A stretch of 30,556 bases of DNA from contig NW_003212444.1 of NCBI RefSeq assembly GCF_000006405.1, positions 13,431 to 43,986 of the forward strand. The letters run 5' to 3'. Each line of letters opens with the position of its first letter. Position 1 is the first letter of the stretch. The translations under genes and the position numbers were made by a program. Shown here one piece after another: positions 1 to 11,239 of the stretch. A model generated the notes under the pieces. It did not search any database and was not told the DNA's origin. It saw only the letters and a list, made by a program, of their open reading frames with translations. The DNA comes from Perkinsus marinus ATCC 50983. Its lineage: Eukaryota > Perkinsozoa > Perkinsida > Perkinsidae.

Positions 1-1692
1 ATTGAATTTGTCCGTAAAAGATTAATTTGACCTGGAAATGCTGTAGTCACTATATTGGTAAACCTAACTCATTATCTGTAGTAAGACTGGTATTAAGATA
101 TTATAGTACTTGGTCCACCACAGGGAGCTCGCGCATTAACTAAGCCTAAGACTCAGGCAACATCAGTGATGAACACTTTAATTCAGGGCAAGTGACCCGA
201 TCCGAATTGTCGTCAAAAGGCCTCGGGAGACGTCTCCGGAAAATCACACTATAACCTATGGACTCGGAATCCGAGTTTCGGATCGAGATTTCCGAGACCC
301 GGAGATCTGTAACCAAATTCTCGGACCTCGGACTCGGAATGCGGCGTTCCGAGCGCCTTAGCAGAGCTAAGTTAGCACTTCAACAGGCTTATGAACCAGG
401 AATCCTGGCCGCGTGGGTCTGGCAGGGTGGGCCGGACAAAGACACTCACGGACCCAGAATGTAAATGAAACTCAGTGAGTCACTTACTGTGAGTGTGCCA
501 GCAGTACATGTCTGCACCCTCTACGGTACTCGCTCCCGAGAGTGATGGGATCGAGAGAAAATATAGAAGCTCCTCCTATCTGTGACCATGCCATGATATA
601 CGGAACACGGGGAAGCTTCGTCCGCCTTACGGTAAGATCTCCACAGTTCGAATTGCTATCGAAGCTCCGCGGCCATCAGCGTCCGATTCTAACATCGGTT
701 AACTACTACACCATTTCCAGACCTACTTAAATGAAGCCTAGACCAGATTAGTAAAACTTCAGACCAATTAAATAAAGCCCAGACCAAAATAGTAGAACCC
801 CAATCAAATTAAGTGAAGCCCAGATCGAATTCACTAGAACTTAGAGTGCTCGAAGCTCAATACGGTACCGGGTTACTTCCAAGAGGGAAGCACAGGCTCG
901 TGATAGCGATAGACAGATAGCGGAGTCAGTGTGCGCTATCTCATTAGGTTGAGAGATGTTGCTGACTCTTTGAGAGTCTTGACTCAAGGGAGAACTTGCC
1001 ATGCTAAGGAGTATGTATGACAAGTTCAAAGGCTATCGCGAGACGCCTATTGTGCTCACCGGTGGCTGCACGTATACGCATAATGAATGCTGCTCATTAC
1101 GCTAGCACAAAGCACACTCTGCCTTTGGGGCAGTACCCTGGTACAAGTAAACAACGATAAGAAACTCGGAAGGCCAAACGGAATCGATAATAACGGTATA
1201 GCTAGGTAACCAGCTACAGGTCAGTCGATCAGATGAGAAACAGCTCATTCCAGCAAACGGTCACTGTTCACGGCGTGAACAGTTCACGCAGTTTACGTGT
1301 ACACTCTGATGAACCGGCTCATGTCCTCTTTGGAACGATCCGATTCACTTTCCCAGTTGAGAGTCAGGAAACGTGGAAATTATAACTCGGCTCTCTCGTA
1401 TTGAGACATCTCTACGTTGTGATAGAATAATATGTCGGAATCATACGATAGAGTGCACCGAAGTAATCTGGCGTGCACTGCTCTGTTACAAAATAATGCA
1501 GTTATTGGCGATAAGTTATCGCAGTTGTGTATATGAGCTCGAATGCGTCATGAGTATAAGGCTACCCGTATATTAGCGATGTCTTCCGCTAGCAGCTTGA
1601 GGGGGTCATTCCCTCATCTACCAACTGACCACTAAGGAAAGAATCATTGAAGTCAGTTGAGTCTTCGAGTGTCTCGCAATCGCTTTTTCCCA
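1..1692. other. Non-coding stretch with single-centre palindromes
   Basis: I see no convincing gene here. The short open frames have no recognisable motif. What stands out are perfect odd palindromes: 262-276 (7-base arms, centre 269), 1263-1283 (10-base arms, centre 1273) overlapping 1273-1289 (8-base arms, centre 1281), and 1508-1522 (7-base arms, centre 1515). Around 322-375 a further inverted pair has ten-base arms with one mismatch. Confidence 0.5.
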
Positions 1693-2094
1693 ATGTCCTT
1701 GAAGACGATCATCACTATCTTGGGCATCTTATCGATGGTTCAGTGCTTCCCACCCAGCCCGGAGTACTGCACCGTCCCGAACGTGAACTTCACGACGACT
1801 ATCTTCTTCCACGTAGGCGCTCCAGACTTGCTCGAGATGCTCTACTTCTCCAAGCAGGGAGGGGAGGAGGGCACTAACGTGACTGGTACCATTCCTTGGA
1901 CAGTTGATGCTAATACTACCACACTATTCATGAATACCACTAATGCAAACTTGACTTCCTTCGCTGACTTTATGCACTTCAATGTGACCGAATGGGGTAG
2001 GATTCCCTACAACGACACGATAAATGCCTTCACACTGTCCGTGAATGGGACTCCTACTGAAGCATATTCTGGCAGGTGTCCGAAGGCTCGCTAG
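1693..2094 (+). CDS. Small secreted, sequon-rich protein, function unknown
   Basis: A 133-residue protein. I chose the ATG at 1693 because it begins directly with a signal peptide: Met-Ser-Leu-Lys, a hydrophobic run to about residue 16, then VQC followed by a Pro-rich start of the mature chain. The open frame extends upstream only through non-ATG codons. The mature part carries eight N-X-S/T sequons (NFT, NVT, NTT twice, NLT, NVT, NDT, NGT) in about 115 residues and three cysteines, so an extracellular or surface glycoprotein is likely. I do not recognise the family. The frame ends with TAG at 2092. A possible donor (GGCAG then GTGTCC) near 2074 and a possible acceptor near 2163 leave open a longer spliced form. 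No neighbour suggests a pathway. Confidence 0.6.
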   Translation: MSLKTIITILGILSMVQCFPPSPEYCTVPNVNFTTTIFFHVGAPDLLEMLYFSKQGGEEGTNVTGTIPWTVDANTTTLFMNTTNANLTSFADFMHFNVTEWGRIPYNDTINAFTLSVNGTPTEAYSGRCPKAR

Positions 2095-2475
2095 TTTCGT
2101 GTAATGTGGTAGATCGCTCATGAGCATCTCATTACTCCGTTTAGATTTTTGGAGGTTGGCAGAAGGAATTCAAGTTCTTCCCCGAAGCTATTTCATTTCA
2201 CTCAATAATTTCCCCCACTCGGCATTATAGAAGCATCATTGGGTTTTCGGGTCAGGTGTGGCCGTTCTGTCGAGGCTATATCTTACAATTTTGAGCCGTA
2301 ATGCTCTCGTCCGCGTTCGAGTCAAGTCAATAGGGCTACACCGGAAGTCATGGACTTCGAATGCACAGTCGTATTATCTTCTCACACGAGTGAGAATTAT
2401 GGCCCCTTATGTCGGAACAATTCCTTGTGTGTTACCCTACACGAAGCATGTGGACTGTACACCTTTTCAATCTCA
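2095..2475. other. Region downstream of the secreted protein gene
   Basis: No independent gene is supported. A short protein-like frame (about 2163-2300) follows a possible splice acceptor and might be a last exon of the upstream gene, but the phase is not convincing. Nothing else is seen. Confidence 0.3.
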
Positions 2476-2479
2476 AATT

Positions 2480-2720
2480 CAACAATCGAAAGAACAAATT
2501 AGATGAATGAAATTTGATTTTCGACAAGTGAAAGGTGTTTTTCGCGAAATGAAAGTTCAAATTCGAAATGAAAGTTCGATTCTCGTGGACCGGTTGAAAA
2601 TGAAAGTTCAAATTCGTAAATGAAATTTTTGAATTCGGAAACGCAAGTTCAAATTCGTCGAACACAAGACCAATTTCGACCAATGAAAGCTCACTTTCAT
2701 CAACGCGATCAACTCTCGGA
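2480..2720. repeat. Degenerate tandem repeat with core AATGAAAGTTCAAATTCG
   Basis: About five or six imperfect copies of an AAATGAAAGTTCAAATTCG-like unit lie between 2500 and 2700, spaced 20-35 bases apart with substitutions. The clearest copies are at about 2547, 2568, 2599 and 2641. The open frames reported across it on both strands are by-products of the repeat. Confidence 0.55.
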
Positions 2721-2952
2721 GGTCTCAGCAAAACCGTCACTGATACAATAACAAGTGGGAAAGTGGCCATACCGCCTTACCTTAACTCCGTCTCTGGAAA
2801 AGGAATAAATTCTGAATGACAGGAAAGTCACGCGCCACAAAATTGAAAATCTCAACTATTGGAGATAAATATGTGCTAATTTTCTACCTGAGGGCCATAG
2901 ATTATCTCAAAGTTCTTGAAATGGTAAAATTTTGTGAGAAAAATCCATTTAC

Positions 2953-3025
2953 TGAACGGCATGTGCAAGGATCGAACCCACATCCATCCTCATCAACGTC
3001 AACGGCCACTACGCTGACCCTGATG
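2953..3025 (-). repeat. tRNA-like sequence (pseudo-tRNA or SINE head)
   Basis: Read on the minus strand, there is a near-consensus pol III A box (AGCGTAGTGG) followed about 30 bases later by a perfect B box (GGTTCGATCC). The ends can form a partial acceptor stem (GTGCA with TGCAC). The anticodon arm does not fold well, so a working tRNA is unlikely. A tRNA-derived SINE or tRNA pseudogene fits better. Confidence 0.35.
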
Positions 3026-3826
3026 CACAAATCTGTGACATTATCCGCCAGATCTTGCTTTCGGATCAGATCCGGGAGCACTATTAATCTGCTTACCTGA
3101 ATCAGATCATAATAATATCTGGAAACTATGATCCTGATCCTGAACCCTGTTGCATTGGGCAGAATCTTGGTCCACGATCCTGATAAGCGATCCATGATCC
3201 ACATTTATAGTCCGGGTCCCCGATCCCCGAGGAAAGTGCATGATTGGTTATCAGTGGATCACGCACATGGGAAATTCTATGCCTCCTCGATGCAACTCCG
3301 GAGATCCATGATTTATTTGCTCAGTGGATAAAGCTGAATCGTCCCCATCATCGAAGGATACGAGGCCGTGATCCGAGAATAGTCTCACACGCAGAAATTT
3401 GCACGTTACGCATTTTCGAGACTGAATCCTGTTATAGCGATATCTCCGAGCGATAATATCGCTAAACGGTTCGACAAAATTCGATAAATTTCAGCGATAG
3501 TATCTCTGTGATACTCAAATTTGATCCGTTTGAGTGGCATACCATGGCGCACATTTTTTGAACACAAGAACTACAGGGACAAACTTAGTGGTCACTACAT
3601 ATGCGAAGAGCTTGATGGCATGATCAGCACAACTCTCGACACTGTCTGCTGCTTCGACAGCGCATTCGGTCCACCCGACATTTCCCTCTATCAGTTTCAG
3701 GCTCCCGCCTCCCTTTCATTTCTTGGTAGTTGTGGAGGTGTCAGCGAGCCAGAATAACCCTGGCGCACTTCTCGCCTGCTTCAATCTCAATTTGCCGTTG
3801 CAAATTGCACATGACCTCTTGAGTTT

Positions 3827-3875
3827 CCCGAAGCTTCGCTCAATAGCAGGGTCTGGTATTGAGCGACGCTTCGGG
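3827..3875. repeat. Long near-perfect hairpin
   Basis: The arms 3827-3845 and 3857-3875 are 19 bases with a single mismatch (3835 against 3867), around an 11-base loop. It could be a structured transcript, a relic of a small inverted-repeat element, or a larger product of the palindrome process seen elsewhere in the window. Confidence 0.75.
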
Positions 3876-4998
3876 TCTGCCTAGCAGACCTCACACATCT
3901 ATGAGCGATATTGAACGCAGCGTTCGGAACACTCAGCGATGGCGGCACGCGACAGCGCTACGCTATATTACGTAAACGTTGAACGTTCAGAGCATGCCTT
4001 CCGCAAGAGAAACACAGTCTGCGTATGACTCTGTGTCGCAAGAAGTTCGAAGAAGTTGCACCTCTGAACGAGCCCACTGGTACTTGAACATGTAATATCT
4101 GTTGACAACCTCAGCCGCACGAGTCACCATTTCTACGGTTTCAGCGTAGTTACTCTTGATAGAACAACGCAGAAGGCAATATTGTAAGGGTGTTATTTTG
4201 CAAGTCGGTCGGACTGACTCGGCTCGCGCCTTGATTATATCACGCACCGTGCATCGCTCCGCTCAAAGTCGTAGACGACAGTCGGAAGATCCGGGTCAAG
4301 CGCTCACATCAGTGATCCATTCATTGTCTCAGCTAAACATGAGCAGGCGAGATCTACGTGTGATCCGGCTCCACGGGTCATCTACTTCATCGTGATGAAG
4401 GACACTTTAGACAAAACCTCAGAAAATACTGTAAAAAAGAATACCCGATCCACCCGTCCAATTTTTCTCTTAAGATCAGTCATGGATCAGCATGCGCATA
4501 CGGGCCCAGCACATATATACACCCTCAATTTAACAGTCAAATTTCGACTGATGAACTCACATCAGAATCGTAGCAGATCCGGAGCGCTACCAGCGCACAC
4601 AGAATCTGTGTCACAGATGATCTATGATAGATTGCCCGCCTGAATATCGCGCTTCAACACGAATCTCTCAGTTGACATTCACGAGTAAGGATTCATGTTC
4701 TCTTCCGACCTGACAGGGTACCGACACGAACGAATCAAATTTCCCCCGCACCACGAGACTCACCTTTCCAGTGTCACAAACACACCGCTACGCGTCTTCG
4801 TCGAATCATCATAAGAGTTAGCTTCTCGAACAAACCAATCTTTCGACAGGCCGTGGCAGTGTCCATGACAGAGGGAATTCGTACGACATGAAATGACCTT
4901 TGCCCTTATAAAAAATCCACATTGAGCAGAACAACGCTGCAGCTAGCACAGAAAAAAGGCGTTTATCATTCACATTACCGATTGATATTGTTCGCATA

Positions 4999-5571
4999 TC
5001 AGTAACCATAACTGCCGTCACTTCTAGGACTCCACGCCGGTTTTACCATTAACGCCCAAGGTCGATACCTCCCCCCAAATCGAAGGCCCCTATCTCCACG
5101 AGGATGGAGATACACCATACAGCCGGGCTCTAATGGGACGAACGTCGATCCTTGAAAGGGGTGCGCCTCGAGATCATCAGGTAACTGCTCTGAGACCGGT
5201 GCCTTCGCTTCCCCTCGAAGAATTTGCTCTGAGGAAGAATCAGGATGCAGATAAAATTTAGAAAATTAAAAATTATCAAATTCCGGATCTGTTTACAGCT
5301 TAGGTGGAATGTGTAGAAGCTCAGCACACCGCGAACTGGGCAGTACGAAATTTACTCACATCCGAAACCGTAGGAAGTCTCGATAAACCCCTCCGTTATC
5401 CTCACCCCAAGTGATATCATCCTCCTTGATCGGCATCAAACGTAACCAAGCAGTAGTCGGATCGGAGTAAATCGATCCTTCCAAGGTCTCGCACATCGGC
5501 ACTCTATATGGTATATCGTTATGACGCTCCCGAGCGGCTTTCTTCGGAACTGATGACGATTTACTCGACAT
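4999..5571 (-). CDS. Provisional two-exon gene, unknown function
   Basis: On the minus strand an ATG at 5571 opens a 70-codon Lys/Ser-rich N-terminus running to a strong donor (AT then GTGAGTAAA) at 5360. About 130 bases on, a good acceptor (TTCTTCCTCAG at about 5229) leads into an open frame of about 75 codons. That frame ends with TGA at 4999 and is rich in Pro, Gly and Arg with aromatic residues (GGRYRPWALMVKPAW). Both pieces look protein-like in composition. However, the obvious donor and acceptor do not join them in phase, so the exact splice sites, a third exon or decay remain open. I do not recognise a domain. A further protein-like frame on the same strand at 5705-5989 could be an upstream exon, but nothing proves it. 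Confidence 0.35.
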
Positions 5572-6663
5572 GCTGTAAAGATTAACCTACTTCGAAATGG
5601 TAGAAGATTCAGATCTGGGAAATATAGTCTCCACTAATACGAGGTGATCACACCCAAGCAGCTCGCAATTTCTCGATTTATCTATAGTAATTGTATTTAC
5701 GTTTTTAGAGTATACGAGTCACGAGTGAAACGTTCATCACACTTAACCCTTTTCTTGATAGACATGATGGTGTGCTAAGATCACCAAAGTATCTCCAGTG
5801 GCGAGATACGATAAATTCCATAGATACAATTGTGGATGCATATTCCGTGCAGCAGGGCGGGATGGCACGAAACCGAACCTCTTTTGTATCTTGCGCACTG
5901 AACCTCAAGATACCTTCATAAGGCGAATCGCATCGGCTAGAGTATCTTCTTTTTCCCCGATGCACGCTTGACCTGTCTTCTATAATCACCCTTAAGCATC
6001 AAAGTCGCTGATAATTGACGATTTCAACAACCAATATTCCACAGTGAAGAGCACATCGTTATGTTAATCCATGTGGAGACGAGGCTCAAGGAGCTCCGGG
6101 TGTGTTTTACATAGGTTTTCAACTGTACAACACGCCGAGATCTGCTGACCCTGTCGACTGTGTTTTATCTCTTCCCTTCACGTCTTATCGCACACAACGA
6201 GTTTGTTTCCTCCTATACCGTAGATCACACCAATATTAATGAACACGTGAAATCACAGCATTAATGCAAGGCTAGAATCGGAATAGATAAGTAGTTATAA
6301 TTAAGCGGTCTGATTGGATCGATTAGAATGGCGCGCGCTACTTACAGCTATTTTATTGTTCGATTTCACTTTCGATTTCTGTTGTCTATCATAATCAATG
6401 GTAGGTTATCAGTGATGATGGTTATTATTAATATACGCTCCGAAGCCTCTCTAGAGAGCTCGTGCGGAATCATTAAATTCAAACTGAACTACTCTCTTAT
6501 AGTAACACCATGCGCACATCTGCTGATGTGAGGCTAATTGCAATTGTCGTTGCAACGGATTCGTTTGGATCAAGTGTCCATGAATACAAACTTGTTTGGA
6601 AGCAATTGACCTCGTATAATAATAATTACAGTTGAATCTTCTCGAATGGCAGAAGTGTTTAGA
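5572..6663. other. Intergenic region, no supported gene
   Basis: It contains only an unassigned minus-strand open frame (5705-5989) and short open frames without motifs. Composition becomes AT-rich after 6200, with an even palindrome CTCTCTAGAGAG near 6450. Nothing else is seen. Confidence 0.4.
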
Positions 6664-7045
6664 ATTCCAATGGTAATTATAGAGGAAACTATGGGAATGA
6701 TCGATTCCAATGGTAATTATAGAGGAAACTATGGGAATGATCGATTCCAATGGTAATTATAGAGGAAACTATGGGAATGATCGATTCCAATGGTAATTAT
6801 AGAGGAAACTATGGGAATGATCGATTCCAATGGTAATTATAGAGGAAACTATGGGAATGATCGATTCCAATGGTAATTATAGAGGAAACTATGGGAATGA
6901 TCGATTCCAATGGTAATTATAGAGGAAACTATGGGAATGATCGATTCCAATGGTAATTATAGAGGAAACTATGGGAATGATCGATTCCAATGGTAATTAT
7001 AGAGGAAACTATGGGAATGATCGATTCCAATGGTAATTATAGAGG
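6664..7045. repeat. Perfect 40-bp minisatellite, about 9.5 copies
   Basis: The unit begins ATTCCAATGGTAATTATAGA and repeats every 40 bases from 6664 to 7045 (382 bases, 9.55 copies). I see no difference between copies, so the array is very young or strongly homogenised. There are no spacers, so this is not a CRISPR array. The long open frames on both strands across it arise from the repeat. Confidence 0.95.
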
Positions 7046-7709
7046 TAGAATCGCGGTAAACAACCCTGGACTGACTCGAAGCTGTTGATCTAAGTAGCCA
7101 TGATATACACAACAGTTGAGTGAATCCAATAGTTAAATCGATAACAAACGTACCAAATTTAATTATAGTTATTATCTTATATATCAATATATTTATAATG
7201 TTATAATTATTAATAATTACTATTGGTATTATGTGACCACCGATATCCCTATTATTTATATTAATATCATGTTAATAAGTTAGAGACTTGCAAGCTTCAC
7301 TAGTGTTTTCGAATAAAGCCGACAATACAAACTAACTCGACAAACTGAATATTTTAAAAGTAGAAGGGAAAGATGCTCAGAGGAATTATCAGTTTTCTGT
7401 GGCGTTTCGTGAGCATTTGGGCTCAACTAATGCAACCATTGTTAAAACCGTTTGATGATCACTAAACTCATTCTGAACAAACACTTCTACAGCGGTATTA
7501 GTGTCTTATCAAACCTTGCAAGTTCTCATATTCGCGCTCGAGAAGCTCTTCACAACTCAACTTTTAAAGACAACCTCGTGCCGTTTTTTTGTAGTTTTTT
7601 TTCTGGTGTGTAGCTTGACCAGCAGGAGTTCCACACAGGACACACCTCCTACTTCCCCACCACTACTAATACGCAAAAAAAGACACTTTTGTAGAAACTG
7701 ATGACATAA
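7046..7709. other. AT-rich spacer between minisatellite and dehydrogenase gene
   Basis: It is strongly AT-rich at 7130-7280. No gene is supported. It includes the 3' flank of the dehydrogenase gene, where several AATAAA-like words occur but none can be assigned as a polyadenylation signal. Confidence 0.4.
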
Positions 7710-8875
7710 TTAGTTATTATCATCATTATCAAAATCGAACTTCAATCGACGCAACAGTTCAGCGTCTCGAGCACCACCAATGCGTTTGATATCCGCGTCG
7801 GACCAGTCGTAATTCCCCTTGCCGTTCTTCACACCAAGTCGACCCTCAGCGACCAACCGTTCACTCCGATCATCGTGGGTATCCCTAAAATGCAGCAAAA
7901 AAATACTCAAAAAATACAAAATTTTCGCAGTTACTTTCCGAGTTGAGGGAAAAATCTCGCATGAGTGTCCTCAACGAGATCAAGCCCGGCAAAGTCGTTT
8001 TGCTGGAAGGGTCCGATCGTGTTAAAACGACGGCCAAAACCGTTGTAAACGACCGAGTCGATCGTCTCGGGTGAGGCGACACCCAACTTGACGAGATGGA
8101 GGCATTCACGGTAGAGAGCTGCTTGTAGGCGAGCGCAGACGAAGCCGTCGATCTCCTTATTCATCTGAGGGGAAAAATATCAGAAAAAACAGGAAAATAT
8201 CGACCTGAAAATTCGTGATACCGAAAAAATTACCAAAAATGTCCGTAAAAAATGACGACACAGATCTTGAAAAAACGACAAAAAAATACCAAAAAATCCT
8301 CAAATTCGCTGAAAAATAGCATAAAAATAACGAGAGTGAATACTCACCACTGCTGGTTTCTTGCCGCAACTTTTTAAGAACTTCTCAACTTTCTCAACCG
8401 CATCACCATCAGTTTTCTGACCAGGGCAGACCTCAACCAAAGGCACCAAGTAAGCTGGACCGATGAAGTGAGCGGCCAACAGGCGTCCAGGCTTGTCGAG
8501 TTTAGAAGCGATTTCCGTAACGGAAAGACTACTAGTGTTGGTGCACATCACAAAATGTTCCTTTTTGCAGGCATTTTCAATCTGTTTGAAAACACTCTGT
8601 TTCACACCAGTGTCTTCAAGTACGGCCTCAAAAACAAAATCGGCGTTTTTTACTGCGGATTCGATCGACTCAGCAGCATAGATCTCGCCAGGCACAGCAG
8701 TAGGGGGAACATGATTTTCCCTTAGGAATTCTCGTTGATTGATAGCATTCTCAACACCAGTTTTCAAAGCTTCTGAGCTCGTATCGAACATATGCACGTG
8801 ATGGGGACCACCCGCAGAGATGCACGCGGCGATACCGCTGCCCATGAGCCCACTACCGATAACGGCGACTTCCAT
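7710..8875 (-). CDS. 3-hydroxyacyl-CoA dehydrogenase family protein (3 exons)
   Basis: The exons on the minus strand are 8348-8875, 7935-8164 and 7710-7884, joined by GT-AG introns of 183 and 50 bases. Phases agree and give a 310-residue protein ending in TAA, a normal length for the family. The ATG at 8875 was chosen because the Rossmann strand starts at once. The N-terminal NAD-binding domain has GSGLMG (Gly7, Gly9, Gly12). His136 (AAHF) and Glu148 (LVEV) match the family's catalytic His-Glu pair. The C-terminal domain starts near residue 178 with EIDGFV. The family oxidises L-3-hydroxyacyl-CoA, or related hydroxy acids, with NAD. The PAYLVPLVEV and EIDGFV signatures lean toward the 3-hydroxybutyryl-CoA dehydrogenase / lambda-crystallin (L-gulonate 3-dehydrogenase) branch, so the substrate is uncertain. 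No transit peptide or SKL-type peroxisomal tail is seen. Confidence 0.9.
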
Positions 8876-10231
8876 GATGAACAAAAAAAAGACGGTAACT
8901 GAAAATTCACGTTGCTTTCATTCGTACACTTCGGGAACTGCTAAGCTGGGTAGCAGTTGAGGAAATCCAACATAGATCTCAACAACACTTTTTCGGAAAA
9001 ATGGAAATGATGACGTTTCGTGCGGAGGAAATACAGCTGAGGAGAACAAGGGGACATTTTGTGTTCACTCGTAACACAACAGCTTCCAGTAGCGTCGTCG
9101 GCCGACTCAAACCCCGGAATAACTGGTGGCAACTCAACCATTAGAACATGGGAAGTGAGAGGCTACACCGACACCGGAAAGACTTGGCAAACGGTCTCAT
9201 GGGGAAGGGTGCAATAAACGGGGCTGGTAGTGCACGTGTCACCTTTCGAGGTTTGAGTCAGCCAACGCTACATCTTCCTCGACGAGCCTTTTGTATTGTT
9301 AACAGCGAAGCGGCGAGCGGAGCATTTCCTCGTTCGAGTTGTTCCTCCACGACTACACCAGTTGAGTTCTCGAAACACATACCACTCCAAATAGTGTAGT
9401 TTATACAGGGCCCATCCTTCAAAACCGGAATATCAGCCAACCTCGAAAGCAGTACTATTTTGAAGATCTCGTCGACTCAGCTCTAGACTTCGTATATTGA
9501 ACGATATGGAGAAAGCTGTGTAGACTCCATTTCTGGAGTGTTTCTCTTTATCGATGGTCAAGCGATATGCAACAAAATTTTTACGGAATGGTAAATCTGA
9601 TCTTTCCAGTAAGTCGAACCATGCTTAGCCGCGTATACAGCAAAATGGGCGCTATTAGCACTTCTCCACACACGTTTCGATAGAGAGTAAAATGATGACC
9701 ATTGGAAAGAAGAGCTCGCCGAGTGCTTCAGAATGGTTGCTGATATTCACGTGCGTTGAGAAATTACCATCACTCTGTATATCCTGCATAGAATATGAAT
9801 ATGATTACTCTATCGTCCAATAGTTGTGTGGTGTGGAATCCGTTCTGCCCAATTTGTCCCTCCTAGCTATGGCTAGTAGAAGGTTGTATTATTGCTGTTG
9901 TATTCATCTTATTCCTCCAAATAGTAACGCTCAACGTCAACAGGATCTGTGGTGTCGAACAACCCAACGAGTGATCACATATACTCCATGTTCATAGAAT
10001 CGATTGTTGGTCGTATTATTCGTGTAATATGCAACTCTGGAAACAATTTTGAGTTTCGAAATCGGTTTATCGAACAACTCCATACCCTCATAGCCGTGCG
10101 GCATCAATTCTGTACAGTTACTGTTTGTCACTACTCCATCATCACCATTACTGCGAATGATCTCTTCATCCCTACAGTGCCACCATAACATCACCAAAGC
10201 CCTACAATCTTCTTATGACTACCATTAACGC

Positions 10232-10253
10232 ATCGGGGCCCCCGATTCGGGGG
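10232..10253. repeat. Overlapping pair of 15-bp odd palindromes
   Basis: ATCGGGG-C-CCCCGAT (centre 10239) overlaps CCCCCGA-T-TCGGGGG (centre 10246). Both have perfect 7-base arms and their centres are 7 bases apart. It is a clean isolated example of the pattern described in the findings. Confidence 0.9.
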
Positions 10254-10498
10254 TACTCCTATTGCCCTTCTACCATCACACTACATCACTGATGACTGGA
10301 GTCTTGATTACTACTCCTCTTAGGTGCACTTGTCAATGGCCTTCTACTACGATGAAATAGTGTTCATGAGTCCTGACGCTGACGCGCGCGCCATGATGAT
10401 CGATTTTACTTCTCCTATTATAGCACCTTAAAAGGATTCCCCCCAAAATTTTAACACTTTTTTTATTTTAGGGATTTTTTGCGGTTAAGGGCTATATG

Positions 10499-10567
10499 CA
10501 TTCAGGGAGTTTCGAACCAGGGACTTTCCCAAGACTAAAAACCTCGCCTACCACTACACCACTACTA
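10499..10567 (-). repeat. tRNA-like sequence (pseudo-tRNA or SINE)
   Basis: Read on the minus strand, GTGTAGTGGTAGG (A-box-like) is followed by GGTTCGAAAC (B box) at tRNA spacing. The T stem and acceptor stem do not pair well, so it is probably not a working tRNA. Its 3' half (CCTGGTTCRA then CCCTG and ATGCATAT) resembles the tRNA-like piece at about 27755-27812, which suggests one dispersed family. Confidence 0.45.
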
Positions 10568-11239
10568 CTCAACAATCAACTACACCAGACACCAACCAAT
10601 CAGAACTGTTCCTAGAGAGCTCATCAGAACTACTCAACGACTCTTGCCAAACGGAATATAATTGTTACAACAACTGCGTATTATAACTGCGATCGAGCTC
10701 ATATCATTTTTCCAAGTCCGTCTTGTGCACCCTAAGAGAACAAAAATCCTCATTTGGGAATTTCACTAAATCACAGAATGAAAATTCTACTTTTTACTGC
10801 GCAGAATTTCCACTTTACCAACCTAAAAACTCGCGAAAAGTAATTCCAAAAAAATTCTAATTATTATTCACTCACTTTTCAATTTAACTGCAATCATTTT
10901 ACACAGCGATTTTCGCAAGTCCTCGCAAACGCGGGCAACCACCATCAAAAATCAAAATCATATTCCTCCAGAAACACATAACGTCTCGACGGGAAAACTC
11001 CTCATAAATTTTTCACATATTTCTTGATCAGTTCATCATGTAAATTCACACGTCACATTACGAACATCGTTTGCCCCCCCTATTTTCACAGCTTTAATAT
11101 CCTCATTTCTCAGCAACACCCCCACAACGTTTTTTCGAGCATTTACGCATTAAAAATCTCCTTCAAAAATTTTCTGGTTCAAACGAATTCCCCCAAAATT
11201 TAATGAAATTCCCCTGATATTTTTCAGAGATACTGTTGA

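Larger units (their letters stand above)
2721..4998. other. Intergenic repeat-like DNA without a supported gene
   Basis: The part 2990-3370 is unusually rich in GATCC/GGATC words. A 78-codon open frame at 3521-3757 looks mildly protein-like but has no motif or clear start. Odd palindromes occur at 3449-3463 (centre 3456) and as an overlapping pair at 4597-4618 (centres 4604 and 4611). The tRNA-like piece at 2953-3025 and the hairpin at 3827-3875 are listed separately. Confidence 0.4.
8876..11239. other. Intergenic region between dehydrogenase and zinc-finger dioxygenase genes
   Basis: No gene could be supported. Minus-strand open frames at 8941-9141, 9258-9440 and 9937-10197 look mildly protein-like but share no recognisable domain and do not splice together obviously. 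Around 10440-11230 the DNA is AT-rich and featureless apart from the tRNA-like piece at 10499-10567. A chained palindrome pair lies at 10232-10253. Confidence 0.4.

Noticed and set aside
258-1576. Short open frames at 258-464, 542-730, 841-1029 and 1373-1576
   Set aside because: Random-looking composition, no motif, no splice partners; length expected by chance.
6664-7045. CRISPR-like direct repeats
   Set aside because: The 40-bp units abut without spacers and the setting is eukaryotic; it is a minisatellite.
8941-9440. A separate minus-strand gene between the dehydrogenase and dioxygenase genes
   Set aside because: Two open frames (66 and 60 codons) share no domain and no convincing splice junction; left as a region note.
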